Assembly (NCBI GenBank): GCA_021234155.1 | Contig: JAJEKV010000002.1 | Location: forward strand, 17,796,041-17,860,040 | Length of the DNA: 64,000 nt | Source of the DNA: Isoetes taiwanensis | Taxonomy: Eukaryota; Streptophyta; Lycopodiopsida; Isoetales; Isoetaceae | Direction of reading: 5' to 3' | Shown: piece after piece, positions 61,399 to 64,000 of the stretch | Numbering within the stretch: position 1 is the first letter of the stretch | Layout of the letters: every line of letters starts with the position of its first letter | The notes under the pieces: model-generated | What the model was told of the DNA's origin: nothing | Databases searched by the model: none | Seen by the model: only the letters and a program-made list of their open reading frames with translations | Made by a program: the position numbers and the translations under genes

Positions 61399-64000
61399 CC
61401 TTTTTTTTTTTTTTTTTTTTTTTTGAGGGTAAGATATATGTATATTAATATGAAACTAGAAAATATGTACAATAGAACCCCCATAGGGGAGATGCAGATG
61501 ATAAGGGAGTCCCGGTACTTGTACTACAGAGGGCGTCTCCTCGTCTTCCCCACTAAGAGGGTACTATAAGGAAAAACTTCTTTCTTCGCCAAAGAGTGGG
61601 TACTATAGGGAGAGCCAACTCCATTCCAGTACAAAGGATCCACGAGTGAATCTAGGACACAATCAGTTACTCATTGTCAACCCAATGGCACCTGAAGTAT
61701 GAGTAGAATCCGACCAAGGACCCTATTTTATCAAGTCCTTTATTGTATTTCGTGCCTTTCTCCTTATGGTGAGATAGAGCCATCAGAGCAACCTCCATAT
61801 TGAAAAAGTTTTTTAGCTTTTCCATAGAGATCCCCTGACCACCCAGGGCCACGTCACAACGATGCTTCCAGATAATCCAGAGTGCCAGATTCACCAGAGA
61901 GGCCTCAATGCAGCAACGATCTGAGTTGATGAGTAGCTCGCCATACCACCGGCTTAACATAATACCAATGATAGGGCGGACTCCACCGCTGTAATCCAAA
62001 GAATCCGGGGAAAAAAAAGGTGAGATATGGATTCCGTAACCTGGCAACCCAATGGACATCTATCATCCACTGTAATGCCCTTACTGAATAATCTTTCCAT
62101 AGTACTTAATCCCCCTTGAAGAGCTAACCATCTGAAGAACTGAATCTTCCTGGAGCAGATAGTTTTCCAGGAGTTAGACAGTAAGGTTTTGGTGTCTGCC
62201 ATATCGACTCCAAGCCTCACCTCTCGCTATCGGGGGTATCCGGCATAAATCTCTCAGATATTCTCTTTACACTATCTTTGGATTAGCCCATCATATAGCC
62301 AATTCTCCCGTGACCCCACAATACCGGTCAGATTAGTGGTTTTCCGTAGGATTTCCTTCAAGACTTTACGGTCACCTTCCCCTGAATTCGGGATTACCCT
62401 TTTGAGTACAGTCCAGCTGACCCATCTGCCATTAACCCAAAGGTGTTGTAACTGAGTTATACCACAACCCTTCCATTTGACGAAGATGCGAGGGTGTGAG
62501 AGTGCCAAGGGAAGCCCGTTTCTCTCCCAGATCCCAGTGTTCCAAAATAGACTGAATCCTCCAGCATCCCTAGGGGGATCCATCGGGGAGAAGAGATGCT
62601 GCACTTTTAGCCAAGCCTGGAGAATTTTACGCATAACAGGGGAAGTACCGGGGGCCACCTTGAAGGTGTAGAATTGAGCGCCCAACTCATCCCTAGGGAG
62701 AGATGGTTTACCAAGGAGCTTGCCCTGTTTCAACCAATAAGAAACAAACCTCAAAGCAGGGGATGACTCACCTAGTAGTGCTCGCCAGACAAATTTTGCA
62801 GCCAGGGCCTGAGCTTGTAATGAGGGATCCTTACAGCCCAATCCACCATCTCTTTTGTCACGACAGAGCTCCCCCCAGGCTACCTTCGCCATGCCCCCCC
62901 AGATAAATTTCCGGATGATAGTTTGGATTTGGTTATAAACCCCTTTCTGAGCAACCACAACTGATGAGTAATAAATATGAGAGGCAGCAAGAACAGCGTT
63001 TGCCACAGTCACACGTCCAGCTGTAGACAGAGACTTTATGGACCATAGACTAACCTTCTTCCTCAACTTATCAAGTATGGGGGCCCACAGACCTTTAAGA
63101 TTTTCTGATAGCGTCAAGGGAAGTCCAAGAAGTTTAACTGATTCCCGGATAGTGACTACAGGGAAGCCTAGACCCCTGGCTCGAGGGTCAATGTCGCTTT
63201 CTGAAGGCCATAGAACGGAACATTTATTGGCATTGAGACCAATACCAGAGATGACCTCAAAGGACAACAGGATCTCCCGGAATGAGAGAAAGCTATTATC
63301 GTCATATCTGAGAAACATAAAGGTGTCGTCAGCGTACTGCATTATCGTCAGCTTATCCCCACCTTCTGGGAAGGTTAGACCTTCTAGGTTCCCCTCTGAT
63401 GCTTTGAGGTAGACCATTCTTGTTAGAAGATTTGCCATGATGAGAAACAGATAGGGAGCAAGGGGGCAACCTTGCCTAATGCCTTTCTTGAGATTAAATA
63501 GACCAGAAGGTTGCCCGTTAACTAGCACCGATGTTGAGGCCAGGCTGTTCATCCCTAGGGTTAGTTTGATGAATTGGGTGTCAAATCCCATGCAACCCAT
63601 AACCGCACGTAATGCCCACCGAGGGAATCGTGACGCCTTCCTAAAATCCATCTTAATCAATACACACTTCTGTTTAGATACCTGACACCAGTGCAGCCCT
63701 TCCCTGGCTGCGAGATAGTTATCCAGGATATATCTGCCCGGCAAGAAGGCTGATTGCTCCGTCCCAATGACCCTATTGAGAATAGGCTTCAAGCGGTTCG
63801 CAATAATTTTCATTATTACTTTGTAGATGGCATTGGTGAGAGCGATCGGCCTCCACTCACTTAAGCTTAGAGGCCTGGGGACCTTGGGGACAAGCGTGAT
63901 GAAACCTGCTGCAAGAGTAGGGTGTAGAGAGCACGAAGTCCATGCACCAGAAACAGCTCTAGTGAAATCTTCCCCAAGAACATCCCAAAATTCGACGAAG
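61399..64000 (-). mobile_element. Poly-A LINE with long open RT, runs off the window
   Basis: An L1-type plant LINE on the minus strand: A-tail (61401-61424 as T's), C-terminal region (about 61667-62059, LALWIIWKHRCDVAL), zf-RVT (about 61954-62220, KTICSRKIQFFRWLALQGG, CPLGC, HLF) and RT from 62272 to the window end. The RT frame is open for about 576 codons: WRPIALTNAIYKVIMK, QSAFLPGRYILDNYLAAREG, IKMDFRKA, RQGCPLAPYLFLIMANLL and QYADDTFMFL (YADD 63325-63336). Motif A reads RKASRFPRW where the sister LINE at 28.5 kb has RKAYDFLRW. A frameshift near 62240-62275 splits the RT from the zinc finger, so ORF2 is broken. Confidence 0.93.
62272..64000 (-). pseudogene. LINE reverse transcriptase domain, open but 5'-incomplete
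   Basis: Copies LINE RNA into DNA at a nicked target. The open frame continues upstream of the first Met at 63813 to the window edge (FVEFWDVLGEDFTRAVSGAW), so the true start lies outside. It ends early at 62272 (WLYDGLIQR, then stop) compared with the sister LINE, which continues into its zinc finger. Confidence 0.88.

Overview
The window looks like 64 kb of nuclear DNA from a land plant with a large, repeat-rich genome. The evidence is a GT-AG intron-bearing gene, a decayed copy of a plant plastid-type putrescine-binding protein gene, a MULE (MuDR-like) transposase relic, plant-type LINEs with zf-RVT zinc fingers, LTR elements with plant-type primer sites, and a tRNA-derived SINE. The very low gene density would fit a fern or another large-genome vascular plant, but nothing I can see fixes the species.

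Layout. 1-10 kb: AT-rich DNA with LINE fragments, a minus-strand MULE relic, short tandem duplications and two fold-back inverted repeats. 11.8-14.3 kb: the only apparently intact gene, three exons encoding a 768-residue acidic, low-complexity protein with an N-terminal acylation-type motif (MGQCMS). 15.6-18.1 kb: a 53-bp triplicate repeat, a rearranged LINE copy with hairpin-rich repeats, and a SINE with a GATA-type tail. 19.9-23.9 kb: a 4-kb interval bounded by 34-bp inverted repeats and holding an array of about 70-bp palindromes. 26.8-30.2 kb: a plus-strand zf-RVT LINE cut by an LTR. 30.2-49.2 kb: one old LTR retrotransposon (5' LTR and primer site at 30.2-30.95 kb, polypurine tract and partial 3' LTR at 48.69-49.19 kb), apparently blown apart by nested insertions: an AT-rich LINE with ORF1 and ORF2 (31.0-35.0 kb), a poly-A LINE (36.25-40.4 kb) that itself carries a young 2.86-kb non-coding LTR element with seemingly identical LTRs, a GC-rich LINE (41.3-45.8 kb) and a 684-bp truncated LINE (46.8-47.5 kb). 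49.3-49.8 kb: another truncated LINE with a 15-bp target duplication. 51.3-53.4 kb: the PotD-like pseudogene. 54.0-59.1 kb: a second GC-rich LINE. 59.1-59.9 kb: a three-copy repeat. 61.4-64.0 kb: a minus-strand LINE with a long open reverse transcriptase frame that runs off the window.

The best candidate for something undescribed is the GC-rich LINE family. Its copies, from about 5 kb down to about 50-70 bp, end in the same 3' hairpin. The middle base pair of that hairpin changes in a compensatory way between copies (A-T, G-C, C-G, and G-U only on the sense strand), and each hairpin is followed by a short tandem repeat whose unit differs from copy to copy. This looks like a selected RNA recognition element for target-primed reverse transcription. 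Other leads are the palindrome array, the young non-autonomous LTR element with a GCGTG cluster, and the fold-backs.
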